DNA of 64,000 nucleotides from Polytrichum commune (Eukaryota > Streptophyta > Polytrichopsida > Polytrichales > Polytrichaceae): the NCBI GenBank assembly GCA_950295325.1, contig OX485803.1:58357554-58421553 (forward strand), given 5' to 3'. The notes under the pieces were generated by a model. It was not told the origin of the DNA, did no database searches, and saw only the letters and a program-made list of their open reading frames with translations. Shown here piece by piece: positions 11,501-22,978 of this stretch. Numbering within the stretch: the first letter of the stretch is position 1; every line of letters begins with the position of its first letter. Both the position numbers and the translations under genes were made by a program.

Positions 11501-14500
11501 ACATAGATATGTTAATGTTTTTCTACAACCATCATTCCTGCAGGCAACTCTGGGAGAACGATTTGTCGGGCTATATTCCTGACTCTTGGAGAAACATGAC
11601 CAGCATGGTTAACTTGTGAGTACTTATATTTGATCTGTGAAGATTTGCACAAGGTGACAAATAATTAAAACTTAAGAAAGAGCTCACGTGCTGCACGCAG
11701 TTTCAATTAGTTAGACCTGAGTTACTGTAGTTCACTCTTCAGTCCATGCAACATGATTTATTTTGTACAACAAGAGGATTAAATTGGTAACTTTAGTGGC
11801 ATGATAATTTCTCTTTTTGAATGCAGTGGAATGGGCCAACTCTTCCTGTCAGGAAAGGTGCTAGATTGGCTTTTCCATTTCCCCAACATGACAATTATGT
11901 AAGTGTCATTGTCCTGATATTAGAGAACATATCGCCAGGACTTGATTCACCTCATCCTACAATGTTCCATCAAGTTCTTCAAATGTAATGTGATAGACTT
12001 GATTTTCCAGCTCCATGTGCAACAGCCACTTTGATTGAGGCCCAGATTCGGTTTCAGAATCGGGATCAGCGCAGATAAGCAATAATAGGAACTACATTGA
12101 AAGTAGTTTTTGATGTGGTGTGCATGCGTGCAACAGAAGCATTTCTCGCAACCAGTTTATGGGGGACTTCCCAAGAAATATTCCACATAACAGCAGCAAC
12201 TACTCACAATTCAAATCAGCGTAAGGTTCTCAACAGGTTCACTAACTAGTTCATTTGGGCTTTTGATCAATTTCAATGTGAACTTGCGACAGTCACACTA
12301 TTAACAAATGTTTGATATTGTTTTAGGGAGCTGGATTGCAACTATTTCACAGGTCCTTCTCCTACCAACGTGCCCCAACCAATGTAAGTGCTACCCTTCT
12401 GGAACAGGGAAAAACCACTGTTAGGAATTAATCAAACTTTGAGTTTAATGAAATTTTCTTAATTAGGAAAGTGTTGATGATATAATCAACACAGCTGGAA
12501 AAATTTGACTGAGCTTTAAATTTGAGATGTGTTTTTCTGTGAAAAGCAAATTTGGCAACAATTGCTACACTGGTCAAGTAGATGGTGACCCAGCCCACGA
12601 TACTGGTACTACGGAGTACACGCAGCAAAATTGCAAGAGAACTTTGAGCTGCACACAGTTCTACAGGCTCGTGAATCAGAGCAACATCGGTACAAGCACT
12701 TCTTTAGAAATCAGCCAGACTATCGTGCAATTCAAAATATTTACCAATTGCTATTGATCACTGCCTTCTACAAAGTCACGGTGGCTTTCAGGGAAACTTA
12801 ACCTACTGCGTGGGTTTCATAATTTGATGGTTTTGAGGAAATTTGACATTTGGTGGAGAAAAAACAATTTTTTTCTGGATTACCAGCGCACACACTGAAT
12901 CTGGTTGTCTTGCAGGGTGTGCCCCTTGTCCGAATTCCCAAGTGCTAGTGGATCCCAGCACATGTGTCTGCAGCAAAGGCAAGCTTCTCCCAACATCATT
13001 CCACCCATGTATCTTATGTTTAAACTCCATCATGAGCACCGTGAAGAAATCTTCAGCAAAAGCAAGTCTTAAGAATCAAAACATCTAAATTCAGAGAATT
13101 TTCAAAACTCTTTCTTCAGAAGATTTGTAGTTTGTAAGGTATGTGAGTATTATTTGGTTTTTTTTTCATGTTCTCCAACTTTTACACAACGAAACCTATG
13201 TTGCATTAGCAAGTGTACAGTTGAAGCATCAGCAAACATCAGATTAAAAATCGAACGTCCCCTGATTTAGTTATGGTTATCCAAAATTTATGTTCTTTAT
13301 ATCTTAACCGATTACATACGTCCTCCCAGTTGTGTTCAATATTGAGTGTGGAGTAGTTGAGCAAATTTCAGGACGTAGTCCAACTCCTTTTAAACATGTG
13401 TCTCTATGGTGTTTTGTTCTTTGATCCTCATCTAACCACACACCAATCCAATATAGGTTCCGATTAAGAAAAGTAACCGAATAACACCCACATACTTTAC
13501 TTCCGAAGTGGAAGTGGTGATTTGGGAGCATGCATCTCTTAATTCATGTGATGCTATGTTGGAATTCGTAATCCTGCAGACGCTGGGAGCCAAATGGTTT
13601 TGTCTATAGGTGGTGTGGTGGGTGGTGTTGGTGGGGGTGTGGTTGCAATCCTCCTTGCGGTACTATGTCTACTTCTGTACAAGCAGAAGCTGGACGCACA
13701 AAAGAACAAGTACTCTTTGTTCGGAAGACAATTCGAGGGCATCAATGACCCATGGGAAGTTCCGAAGGAGATCAAGAGGTACACCTTACAGGAGCTGGAG
13801 CAGGCCACCCAGGAGTTCAGCGATGCGAATTGCATTGGCCATGGTGGATTTGGCCATGTCTACCGTGGCACTTTGGAGGATGGCAAACTGGTGGCTATCA
13901 AGTGTGCCTCCCTCCAAAGCACGCAAGGGCAAGCCGAGTTTCGGAATGAACTCAAGTTGCTTAGCAGGCTTCACCACAGGAACCTTGTGGTCCTCGAGGG
14001 ATTCTGTGACGACAATGGCTACCAAGTGTGTAATTAGCTCATCCACAACTCTGATGAAGATTGACCTATTTTTGTATGTTATGGATCGTCATTATGCCAT
14101 TGCTACCAAGTATGTTTGCTCAATATCCACTACCTTGATGAAGATTGACCTATTTTTTAATGGTATGAATCGTCCTGATGGTATTGCTACCAACTGTGTA
14201 TGCTCAATATCCATTACCTTGATGAAGATTGACCTATTTTTTAATGTTATGGATCGTCCCTAATGGCATGGCCACCAAGTGTCTGCTCAATGTCTACGAC
14301 CTTGATGAAGATTGACCTATTTTTGGATGCTATAGATCGTCCATAATGGCATGGCTACCAAGTGTGTTTGCTCAAATCCACTACCTTGATGAAAATGGAC
14401 CTATATTTTGATGTTATTGATCATTCCTGATGGCTGAATGATGTTGGATTTCTGCAGATACTTGTCTATGAGTATTTGGTGAAGGGTAACCTTCACGCTA

Positions 14501-16628
14501 ACCTTTCCGGTATGCAATCTGCTCTCATTCATCTCAAAACCAGATATGAGAATCGATATGCACTTACATTTTCCACTACATGAACTCAAGTGCTTCTAGA
14601 ATGTTGATGGAAGCTATGATAATTGGTTGACATTGTCCGATAGTATGCATTATCTGTTGCAATTTGCACTAATGTAGCAACATGCACCTTGACAGGAACC
14701 AAAGAGGACAAGTCCACGGATAGCCCCTACCTCAATGCGGTCCAGCGGTTGGAAGTTGCAGTGGGAATTGCAAGGGGAATAGAGTATCTCCATTCGTATG
14801 CAGTAAATATTTGCATTCTGACCTTTGCTTTCCTCTGGTTTCAGTGGTTTTCCATTTCTTAAGTCGTGCTTCACTACTGGATTTAATTTCCTATGAATGT
14901 GTCCAACAAACTGGGTCAAGATCATTTGTGTCGGGATACTATGCAGGATCCACCAGTAATCCACAGAGACCTGAAGCCATCCAATATTCTTCTAGATGAA
15001 GACATGACTGCAAAGATTTCTGACTTCGGGATCTCTAGGGTATCAGCAGAGCGCAAGACACATGTCTCCACCCGAGCTCTTGGGACTGCAGGGTGAGAAC
15101 CTTAGTCATAAACCAGAAATTTAGGAACAGACTAACTTAGAATGATTGAACTACTTTAATTGCACTTTCAACAACACGAGTGAGGTATTATGATTGAATC
15201 TTCAGCTTGAATAGATGGCCTGACTCTACCATGTTCCTGACATGTCTTTGCAGGTACCAAGATCCAGAGTACTTCATACGACTCCGCTTGACACCTGCAA
15301 GTGATGTGTACTCCTTTGGTATAATTTTGTTGGAGTTGATCACCGGCCAGCAAGCCATTGACTACAGCCGCGGTGCAGAAGAGTTCAACCTTCTTGACTG
15401 GGTGCAACTTGATCTCTCATTTTGCTTCATGTTGCATTGAGCTCACATTCTTTAGCGCCCTATTCAATCACTATTAGCAACACAGAAAGTTTTAACACTG
15501 TTCAAACCATGTCTAGGAACTACACCTCTAAGTAAGTCACAGAAATTTTCTGGGTTTCGTGTGGAACGCTCGACATGATTACCCTTGACATTCATTTTGC
15601 TAAAGAACTTATATCTCTTCCTGTGCCAATGGAAACCAGATACAGATAGAGAGGTTCAAAACACAAGTTAATCATGAGGTATTTGTTTAGATGCTAACAC
15701 ATGAGGATCCACTCAAAAATTCTCCACAGATATGCTCTTCACCTGTGAGTGGTTGAGTCTCACAATTTGTAATCTGCACAAATTTGTTTGCCAGATCTCA
15801 GGAAAATCAAGCTGGTGTTGCACATGTAACAGCCTTGAGTAAGTTCTGTTTGCTTGTGAATTACCTGTGTGCAGGTTAAACCCAGGTATGCTAGTGGAGG
15901 AATTTCTGCAATATTGGATCCTCGTCTGGAAGGGGCACATGATGCAGAGATGTACAAGGCCATGACAGACATCGCTATCCAGTGCTTGATGTATGATCGG
16001 ACTCTACGTCCAAGCACAACCGTAAGTCAAACCTGCAGAAAAGAAAATACAGAGTAATCAAGAAATAGACTATTTCCAACTACGACATCTAAACAAGGAT
16101 TCAATGTAATACTTACTACATGCAAGTGACTCTCTACAAAAAAAATGATCTATAGGGGCATCATTAGACTCAGATGTATATCTAGATGACAGTGACCTAC
16201 CTTTGAATCACAATGCATTTTGAGAAAGTATTCGCCTGAGTAAACCCAGATTATCATCAAATTATCTCAGCTGTAAAGAATTTCAACCAACTGTAATTGC
16301 ATTTAGTTGTGGACTAAATCCAATGAATTCTGTTGAACTACTCTAAACTATGAGATTGCCCATGCTCTTGCAGGTTATACTAAGCACCTTGGAACCATTC
16401 ATAAAAGTGGAACCACCAAGGAGAACCCCATCGTTTGCATGGTCCCGTGAACACTCCTTCAATATGGCAGAGAGCGGCTTCCTTGTAGATGTGGAAGGTC
16501 CAAATACTGAAGACTTAACTACTTTCTCTGGTTTACCTCCTGGTCATGTTGCTCACAGACGAATCAGCAGTGACGAGGCAAGGTATCAAATCAACGGCCA
16601 TGACAAAAAGCCTCTGGAACCCCGCTGA
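8540..16628 (+). CDS. Leucine-rich repeat receptor-like kinase, 18 exons
   Basis: Predicted plasma-membrane receptor Ser/Thr kinase of about 790 residues. Exons: 8540-8618, 9178-9307, 10663-10890, 11089-11160, 11304-11375, 11544-11615, 11827-11898, 12137-12220, 12327-12383, 12547-12689, 12916-12978, 13580-14025, 14458-14509, 14696-14802, 14947-15092, 15254-15401, 15875-16021, 16374-16628; all phases close. Domains: signal peptide ([16 protein letters not shown]); LRR N-cap (NWLGVTCD); about seven LRRs, four in single 72-bp exons; Cys-containing juxtamembrane region; TM about 363-391; kinase with [15 protein letters not shown] (Lys about 465), HRDLKPSN (Asp about 567, RD type), SDFG (Asp 585) and YQDPEY. 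All catalytic residues are present. Exon 11 uses a GC donor (AAAG|GCAAGC). An in-frame ATG at 8489 would add 17 residues; I chose 8540 because it puts the signal peptide first. The ligand is unknown. Confidence 0.85.
8762..9147 (+). mobile_element. MITE in intron 1 of the receptor kinase (TTTAGTGT family)
   Basis: The element begins ACCACACTAAAT...ATTTAGTGTCATATG and ends GGCGACACTAAAG...GATGTACTAG. Over its whole length it matches the reverse complement of 61717-62101, including internal blocks such as ACAAGGAATGACAA and GTGACAGTA. Each terminus is itself a small palindrome (ACTAAAT...ATTTAGT). Target duplication not resolved. Its right end lies about 30 bp before exon 2. Confidence 0.7.
9534..10332. 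mobile_element. Inverted-repeat element in intron 2, about 800 bp
   Basis: CTCGACCCTCGGGGGGTGCAC at the left is matched in inverted orientation by GTGCACCCCCCGAGGCTCGAC at the right, with one mismatch. The interior is AT-rich and non-coding, with many TATGTATAC words. I see no target duplication and do not assign a superfamily. Confidence 0.6.
14010..14440 (+). repeat. 84-bp minisatellite repeating a splice donor in kinase intron 12
   Basis: About five units, each with TTGATGAAGATTGACCTATTTTT, then GGATCGTC, then GGC-TACCAAG-TGTGT-TGCTCA. The first junction, GGCTACCAA|GTGTGT at 14025/14026, is the real end of exon 12. Equivalent positions recur at 14110, 14194, 14279 and 14362, spaced 84, 84, 85 and 83 bp. 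Three of the four later copies keep a GT donor (GTATGT, GTGTCT, GTGTGT); the copy at 14194 has CTGTGT. Confidence 0.85.
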
Positions 16629-17225
16629 CACCTCCACCAGGCTGTGTTGTGATGTTCAAATGTCTTTGTAAATCAACTTGAGAAGAGGTAGAGTTGCCCT
16701 GTACCATACAACACCATAAACTCCTCTTGGCTTCCAAAGCATTCCCAATATCTCTGAGTTAAGGGAGCCGCCACGGAATTGGTGGTACCGGGAGGGATTG
16801 AAGACATCACTGCCAGCAGGTGGCCATCACACTTCATGTGATGCCAATGTGCAATTGTGCCAGTAATGGACAAGCACCTATTTCAATTGGCTGATACATA
16901 AGGTTGGCCAAAAAACAGCCTCAACCCCAGCATGTACAACACTAGGTTTTTAAACACTTCTCTTTGAACCAGAATCTTCCCCTGTCGTATCCATATTTGA
17001 GACTTTCTATTACCAAAAAGATCCAGATTACACTTAATCTATAATGTGAGGGTACCCCTAATTTGATAAGGGACAAGCACAAGAGAATGAGTTTCCTTTT
17101 GATAGAATGTGCATGCGTGTGCCATGCTTTGAATTTTGATTACCAATGTCCATGTCCATGCAAATCAGACGCTTGTCTAGTGTTGTTCTGGTCATAAGCT
17201 TCCATCTAGCTTGTGAGGTCTGGGA
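16629..17225. other. 3' region of the receptor kinase
   Basis: Presumed 3' UTR and spacer. No further coding region seen, and no canonical AATAAA in the first 300 bp after the stop. Confidence 0.4.
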
Positions 17226-17553
17226 ACTACACTAGATAGGATATTTAGTGTTTGATTATATTTAGCGTTGTTGCCACCCTACCCTGCTCAAAATACTAAT
17301 TTTCAAATCCTTGACAATTAGTGTTGGACATGAATGTGCCGCTACCTTCCCTACTGCCACCTCCCTTATTGTGTCCTTTTTTATATTTCCTTATTAACAC
17401 TAAATTCAAACATGTAACTTCCACATATTACCATAGTTGATATTTAGTGTTTGATTTTATATTTAATGTTGCTAACTTTCATGGGGTTATTGATATTTAG
17501 TGTATGCGTTCATATTTAGTGTATCAAACACTAAATACCCTATTTAGTGTAGT
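17226..17553. mobile_element. MITE with 31-bp inverted ends (TTTAGTGT family)
   Basis: Left end ACTACACTAGATAGGATATT continues TTAGTGTTTGAT. The right end, reversed, reads ACTACACTAAATAGGGTATT then TTAGTGTTTGAT, so the two differ at only 2 of about 31 positions. The interior repeats ATATTTAGTGT several times. It is related to the elements at 8762 and 61717. No target duplication is obvious. It lies between the two convergent genes. Confidence 0.75.
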
Positions 17554-17975
17554 GAGTTGAATTGATGAACAGATTAAACAAAAATCTGCAACATGCAATT
17601 CCTCCAATGCTCATTAGCAAACAAACAGAACCAGTGAACAAGGGCTATCACCAGACATCAGAGATTATCAGTAGATGCCCATCAGAAGTTGAAAGTGCAT
17701 TAAAAGATGCAACATTGATAAACATCCGGACCAAATGAGTTCTACCAAGTGTTTTCAATATTCCCCAAAGTTGATACCCCGACACCTCCCTCGTGCATGG
17801 TAGTGACAAATTATTATCCAATTTCACTCCCCACTTCCATCAGTAGCGCTCACACCAGATACAAACCATAACTGCCAGATATATAGAGTGAATCACAGAA
17901 CTCATTGTACTTATTGGATAATTAAAAATAAATAAATAGGACATTGCATCTGATGAACATACAGAACAAGAATGA

Positions 17976-17981
17976 TTTATT
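17976..17981 (-). terminator. Possible poly(A) signal of the 6PGD gene
   Basis: AATAAA on the minus strand, about 170 nt past the 6PGD stop codon, a typical distance. Plant poly(A) signals are loose, so this is only a candidate. Confidence 0.4.
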
Positions 17982-18147
17982 GAGGAAAGAATCTACATCA
18001 ATGCTGTTTGCTGTCTCTACCATCATCCAGGTGAGACCATTCTCTTCACTAACTACTGAGCACTTCCTCTTGGCTGCAGATTGCCAAAACAACATTAAAT
18101 GCATGCATCCTTGTACATTTCGCTCAATTGAACCCTAAATTGTAATT

Positions 18148-19638
18148 CTAGGTAGAGGCCTTCACACTGGAATTTGAGTTGACATGTTTCTTAGCAATCT
18201 TGAACCACTCTGTGTGGTAATCTCCCGGCATGTCAACGCGTTGGTACGTGTGTGCACCAAAATAATCCCTCTGAGCTTGAACCAAATTCGCAGGAAGGCG
18301 AGCCCGACGGTATGTATCAAAATAGGCAAGACTTGCACTCATACCTGGGGTAGAAACTCCACATTCAATTGCCAAGCCCACCACTCGCCGCCACGCACTT
18401 TGCCTCTCAACCATCTCCTTGGCAAACTCAGGATCAATCAACAGGGATGCAAGGGCCGGGTTGCGGTCGTACGCCTTCTTAATCCGGTCCAAAAACTTAG
18501 CTCTAATAATACACCCACCCTTCCAGATTCGGGCGAGCTCACCCAAGTCCAAATTCCAGCTTTTCTCAATGCTCTTGGCACGGATCAAGTTCATACCTTG
18601 CGCATAGCTGCAAATCTTCGATGCATACAACGCCTTCCTCACATCGTCCACCAACTGCTTCTTGTCCAAATTCTTCACCGCAATAATATCTTCAACACCA
18701 GCCTCCTTAAATATCCTCGCGGCTTCCAGACGCTCCTCCTTCAACCCTGACAAAAACCTCGAGTCCAACGAAGCAGCAATAGTCGGAGCAGCAATCGAAA
18801 GCTCTGCCGCCTGTTGCACAGTCCACTTCCCAGTCCCCTTCATCCCCGTCTTATCCAAAATGTTATCAACAAGGAACCCATCAGTCTTATCATCCTTCAC
18901 TGAGAAGATATCCCTCGTAATCTCCACCAAGAAACTCTCCAGCTCCCCATCATTCCACTCGGCGAACGTCTCATGCAACTCCTCATTAGACAACCCTCCA
19001 ACCGACTTCAACACATCATACGCCTCCGAGATCAGCTGCATGTCACCATACTCAATCCCATTGTGAATCATCTTCACAAAGTTCCCAGCCCCGCCTTCTC
19101 CCACGTACGTCACACATGGGCCATCATCCACCTGTGCTGCAACTTTCTTCACAACATCCTCGATGTAATGGTACGCCTCCTTAGTACCTCCAGGCATCAT
19201 GGACGGGCCATTCCTAGCCCCCTCCTCACCTCCAGAAACTCCCATTCCCAAATACAGCAACCCCTTCTCCGCCACCTGAGCAGCTCTCCTCTCGGTATTC
19301 TCGTACCACTCATTCCCTCCATCGATGATGCAATCCCCAGGCTCCATGAACTGTGACAGCGTCGCAATCGTCTGGTCCACTGGCGCACCTGCCTTCACGA
19401 GAATTATGACCGAGCGAGGTTTCTGTAACGACATCACAAAATCCTTAGGGTTGTAGTACCCTGTGAGAGGCAGATCGCCTTCCTCTTTCGCTCGCTCCAC
19501 GGTTTCATCCACCTTCGTGTCTGTCCTGTTGTACACCGAGATGGGGAATCCCTTCTCCGCAATGTTGAGCGCCAGGTTCTGCCCCATCACGGCTAGCCCC
19601 GCCAGGCCGATCCGAGACACTCCGATTGCGTCCGCCAT
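18148..19638 (-). CDS. PGD: 6-phosphogluconate dehydrogenase, decarboxylating (intronless)
   Basis: Oxidises and decarboxylates 6-phosphogluconate to ribulose 5-phosphate with NADP+, the third step of the oxidative pentose phosphate pathway. A single 496-codon frame starts at ATG 19638. Visible motifs: Rossmann loop GLAGLAVMGQNL (11-22); NRT (37-39) for the NADP phosphate; SGGEEGAR (135-142) and FVKMIHNGIEY with the catalytic pair Lys189/Glu196; GTGKWTVQQAAEL; GGCIIRA; and the C-terminal RDYFGAHTY (from 457) that contacts substrate. Length fits the plant enzyme. There is no N-terminal transit peptide and the C-terminus (KAST) is not a peroxisomal signal, so a cytosolic enzyme is likeliest. 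Lack of introns is known for plant 6PGD genes. Codon third positions are C/G-rich compared with the surroundings, as for a well-expressed gene. Long open frames on the opposite strand are shadows. Confidence 0.97.
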   Translation of the reverse strand: MADAIGVSRIGLAGLAVMGQNLALNIAEKGFPISVYNRTDTKVDETVERAKEEGDLPLTGYYNPKDFVMSLQKPRSVIILVKAGAPVDQTIATLSQFMEPGDCIIDGGNEWYENTERRAAQVAEKGLLYLGMGVSGGEEGARNGPSMMPGGTKEAYHYIEDVVKKVAAQVDDGPCVTYVGEGGAGNFVKMIHNGIEYGDMQLISEAYDVLKSVGGLSNEELHETFAEWNDGELESFLVEITRDIFSVKDDKTDGFLVDNILDKTGMKGTGKWTVQQAAELSIAAPTIAASLDSRFLSGLKEERLEAARIFKEAGVEDIIAVKNLDKKQLVDDVRKALYASKICSYAQGMNLIRAKSIEKSWNLDLGELARIWKGGCIIRAKFLDRIKKAYDRNPALASLLIDPEFAKEMVERQSAWRRVVGLAIECGVSTPGMSASLAYFDTYRRARLPANLVQAQRDYFGAHTYQRVDMPGDYHTEWFKIAKKHVNSNSSVKAST

Positions 19639-19921
19639 CGCTCCCCTACCTCAAACCCTAACCCGAACCTCAACCCCCAATTCTCAACCCCAAGCTCAAC
19701 CTCAGCAATCCTGAGTGCCCGAGCCTGAAGAAAGGCCCGTTGGCAGAGAAAATGGAGCGATTCGGATGCGAGGGGAGGGCGGAGAATGTAAGCAATGCAA
19801 TGTAATCAGTCCGTGCTTTGTTTCCTTCCTCCGCTGGGCAGGGGAGAAGCGAGGAGGAGTGCCCTAGCTCGGAGGGGATTGCGAGAGCGAAAGATGCCCT
19901 CAGCGCAAGTGCTAGGGTTTA
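19639..19921 (-). promoter_or_regulatory. 6PGD leader/promoter with telo-box motifs
   Basis: GC-richer than its surroundings. AAACCCTAA occurs at 19653-19661 (plus strand) just 5' of the start codon, and TAAACCCTAG on the minus strand at 19921-19912. These are telo-box motifs, common in promoters of plant housekeeping genes. No TATA box is evident. Confidence 0.45.
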
Positions 19922-20057
19922 GCGAGGGGACAGGCGGAGGGAGGGAAGAAGCGAAGCGTCAGTCAGCCGAGTTGGCATCCTTGACTCCGAGTGAATTGGC
20001 CTACTACTAGTTAGTTAGGGCACTCTCGCCCGCCATGTGGACTCAACTTATTAATTA

Positions 20058-20122
20058 GGGCCACTTCCCACACGAGCCAAGAGCCGTGACCATGAAATTC
20101 ATTGGGACAGCCCAAAAGAAAG
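20058..20122 (+). mobile_element. Truncated Harbinger-like MITE end
   Basis: GGGCCACTTCCCACACGAGC continues CAAGAGCCGTGACCATGAA, matching the inverted right end of the element at 55037-55537. It is preceded by TTA, the usual Harbinger target. Similarity stops near AGAAAGTG at 20122. Confidence 0.6.
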
Positions 20123-21043
20123 TGATTGTCATCTTGAGGAAATGTTATGCATGCCTTGGCACTTTATTTGCTCAAATATAGTTATTGAACGGATTGCATA
20201 AACAAAGAGATCATAGGGTAGAATGAACAACTCACCGACCTCAAAATTGATCTCATGTCAAGCGCACACTAAATCTTTGCACAATAACAATATTATTGTT
20301 GGAATGCATATAAAACCATGTGCAAACACATTACCCACTATGCATTACATGTTCATCACCTATGAGAAAAACCTTGTGCCCTAAAGAAAATCTTCAGCTT
20401 TGATTCAAACTAATGTATCCATGCCTTTCATGATTGCATGATTTAATTAGACAACTAAATTTGAGTGGTGGATGGTTAGGTGGAGATCTAAGAACAAATT
20501 GATCTGAACGATTTAATATTCATTGTAATGGAATGGACAAGCCACAAGATTGATTTAATTCATATTATTCACACAAGTGAAATAGAAGTAATCGTACCCT
20601 TGGTGCACAAACAATGAGATCTCATGCTAGAAGCAAGCTAAAATGACAAACTTAGTGAGTCGTCCTCTAATTCATTACACTTGAATGAGATCCACTACCT
20701 ATTAGCCACACTTAACTTTGTGGCATGCTTTGAAATTATATGCACTTTGCCATACCTCATGTATAGTAGTCTCATGTTCTCAATTTATTTTCAATGTGAA
20801 AAACAAATTCAACATATCACCTTATTTCAAATTGCTTCAACATGTAAATAGTAAGTGACATGACACTCCCGACTTATGACAACTCAATTGCAAGTCCATG
20901 GTTAGACAAAGTTCAAAGGTTGTACTCATAAAATGATAGCATCATCTTTTTATAATTGTCAAGATGTAGTGGATAAAGAGATAATCTCCATACAATGTCA
21001 AACTCACATGATCAATATGTATGAATGTGTTGCTAGTATTATG
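20123..21043. other. Intergenic, no gene seen
   Basis: AT-rich DNA without recognisable coding sequence. A short stretch near 20460 (GGTTAGGTGGAGATCTAAGA) resembles the dispersed repeats at 22.05 and 38.58 kb. Confidence 0.4.
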
Positions 21044-21054
21044 TACTCAAGAGA

Positions 21055-21169
21055 ACAGGAGGCATAACACCCAATACTGCATCTCGGATTCCCGAGATCA
21101 ATATAGGGTTAACGGGCTCACATTCACGCCGGTATGTATAATACAGGCGTTATCTTTTCTTTTCTTTTC
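21055..21169 (+). mobile_element. 115-bp LINE 3' stub with 11-bp TSD
   Basis: It carries GGCATAACaCCC, then ACGGGCTCACATTCACGCCGGTA, then a GGCGTTA-(TCTTT)n tail. The same words in the same order form the 3' end of the long LINE (47420-47543). Flanking direct repeats TACTCAAGAGA lie at 21044-21054 and 21170-21180. This is a severely 5'-truncated copy made by target-primed reverse transcription. A SINE borrowing the LINE tail is the alternative, but no pol III promoter boxes are evident. Confidence 0.85.
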
Positions 21170-21180
21170 TACTCAAGAGA

Positions 21181-22604
21181 TGTGATCTTAATGTTGTAAA
21201 AAATTTACACTAATTTGCACAATTTTTGTGGAAGTCATTAGAAAGATTCTCAACCAAGAGTTACATAAAGTTACAAAACAAAATTGATGACAATTTGTAT
21301 TGATAAGAAGAGATGGTCTTGCATCAAACTTGATCCATAGATCAAGCATAGGTTTACCAAGTATCTCCAAAAGAAGGCATCATGATCCTCACCAATAGGC
21401 AATATCTCAAGATTAACATGTTGGCAATTTTGTAACTTTGAAGGTGTCCACTACTTGTTTTTGGGTGGATTTATGAACTTCCATTAGTAGCAATTATTGG
21501 ATCACCACTGCAGTGGTTCACAACTCCCTCCCATTCACTAAGCTAGTGAGATGAGATGAGATGAGATGAGTTTCTTGGATAATGAAGAATAAGCAAAGAC
21601 CGGGCATCACTACTTTAGAGCAAAGAAATATTGTTTATATGTAAGGTAGACCTTATCGGTTCATACTTGAACCATTTGTGATGTAGTTTTTTACACTACA
21701 TCTCATTAATAATTGTGTACAAAAAGCAATTTTCATAGCTATGGTTTTGTGTATTGGAATCTTGAAAAAGATCTCTATTGCTTTTAGTCCTACTTTCAAA
21801 GTTTTAAAATTCTTAAGATATATATACAATCATGGATATAAAACCCCTACATATTTATAATTAATATACCATCCCCATCAAAAGGCTTAAATTCCAATAT
21901 TCTATAATTATAGGGTCCTCAAAAATGTAAGACAAAACATTTAACACAACCCCCCTAAAATATGTTGGATATTACACATATCTACAACATTTTACACTAG
22001 GTGAGCCCCCATGAGGTACGCAAACCTAATTTGATTAATTGTAATAGACACTTATACTTGATTGGTGTGTGGTTAGGTGTGGATCTAAGTGTGGATACCA
22101 AAAACACACGTGTTTTAAAAGAGATTGGACTATATTGCTTCATTATTCGTTACTCATTCTAAATTCAACAGTTAACATAATGTCTTTTGGAGGGGAAGGG
22201 GGAGAAGAGACAATATGAACACTTAATATAAAAAAAAATAGAATTATCACTTTGATGATGTTTGAAATATTCATCTGAAGTCCAAAAATTGCGAGAAAAA
22301 TGGTTGTGGGCACAATTTGGATTTGCTAATCAACTCGAACTTATCGCTTGTTTCATATCTTACGGAAAGTGGGTGTAGAGCAAAAAGTACATGTTCAAGG
22401 TCCACTTACTTAGTTTTAAAACAACAAGATAAATCCAAACTAATTAAAAATACAACCACCACAAACCTCCCTCAGCTACACATTATATAATGTGATTGTG
22501 GCTATCATCATGTTGCCTTGCCTTGCCTCGATCTTGTCTCTTAAAACGTATTCAAAAAAAGCGAACGTGCGTTAACAGATGTGGAACATGCCATAAAGCT
22601 GGTA
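21181..22604. other. Intergenic with dispersed repeat near 22.05-22.33 kb
   Basis: No gene. (GATGA)n microsatellite at about 21548-21570. The segment from about 22040 to 22335 (GGTTAGGTGTGGATCTAAG, ACCAAAAACA, CAATTTGGATTTGCTAATCA) recurs in the same order at about 38590-38860, so it is a dispersed repeat of unknown type. Confidence 0.5.
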
Positions 22605-22978
22605 CAGTCTAACCTCGTTTTATATGACACTCGTTTATATGGCATTTCAATTTTATGACACGGTTTTGCACAACCCAACTTTGTGGTTTAAAACTCCCTC
22701 TTTTTATACGACTATGACACTTGATAATGCGACATTTAGAAACTCGTTTTTGTTATATTGCAGACTCAGGTAATTAATGCAAACAATTCCTTTCATCCAT
22801 GTTATGTTACATCCAAAACACATCCATTTCCACATGGAAACTACTTGGGAACTTTGCTGATTCTTGGGAACCATGAGAATTAGGGTTAGGGTGGCAAATG
22901 TATTGCACAACCTCTTCTCGGGCTCACTCTCGGGCTCACTCTTTGACTCACTTCTCTGGCTCATTGTCTAGCTCACTC

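Noticed and set aside
13610-14263. 217-codon plus-strand frame overlapping kinase exon 12 and the minisatellite
   Set aside because: It is out of phase with the kinase, and its second half is the 84-bp repeat translated (84 is a multiple of 3, so it stays open).
18184-19388. Several open frames of 62-188 codons opposite or out of phase with 6PGD
   Set aside because: They lie within the 6PGD coding sequence and follow from its codon bias; none looks like a protein.
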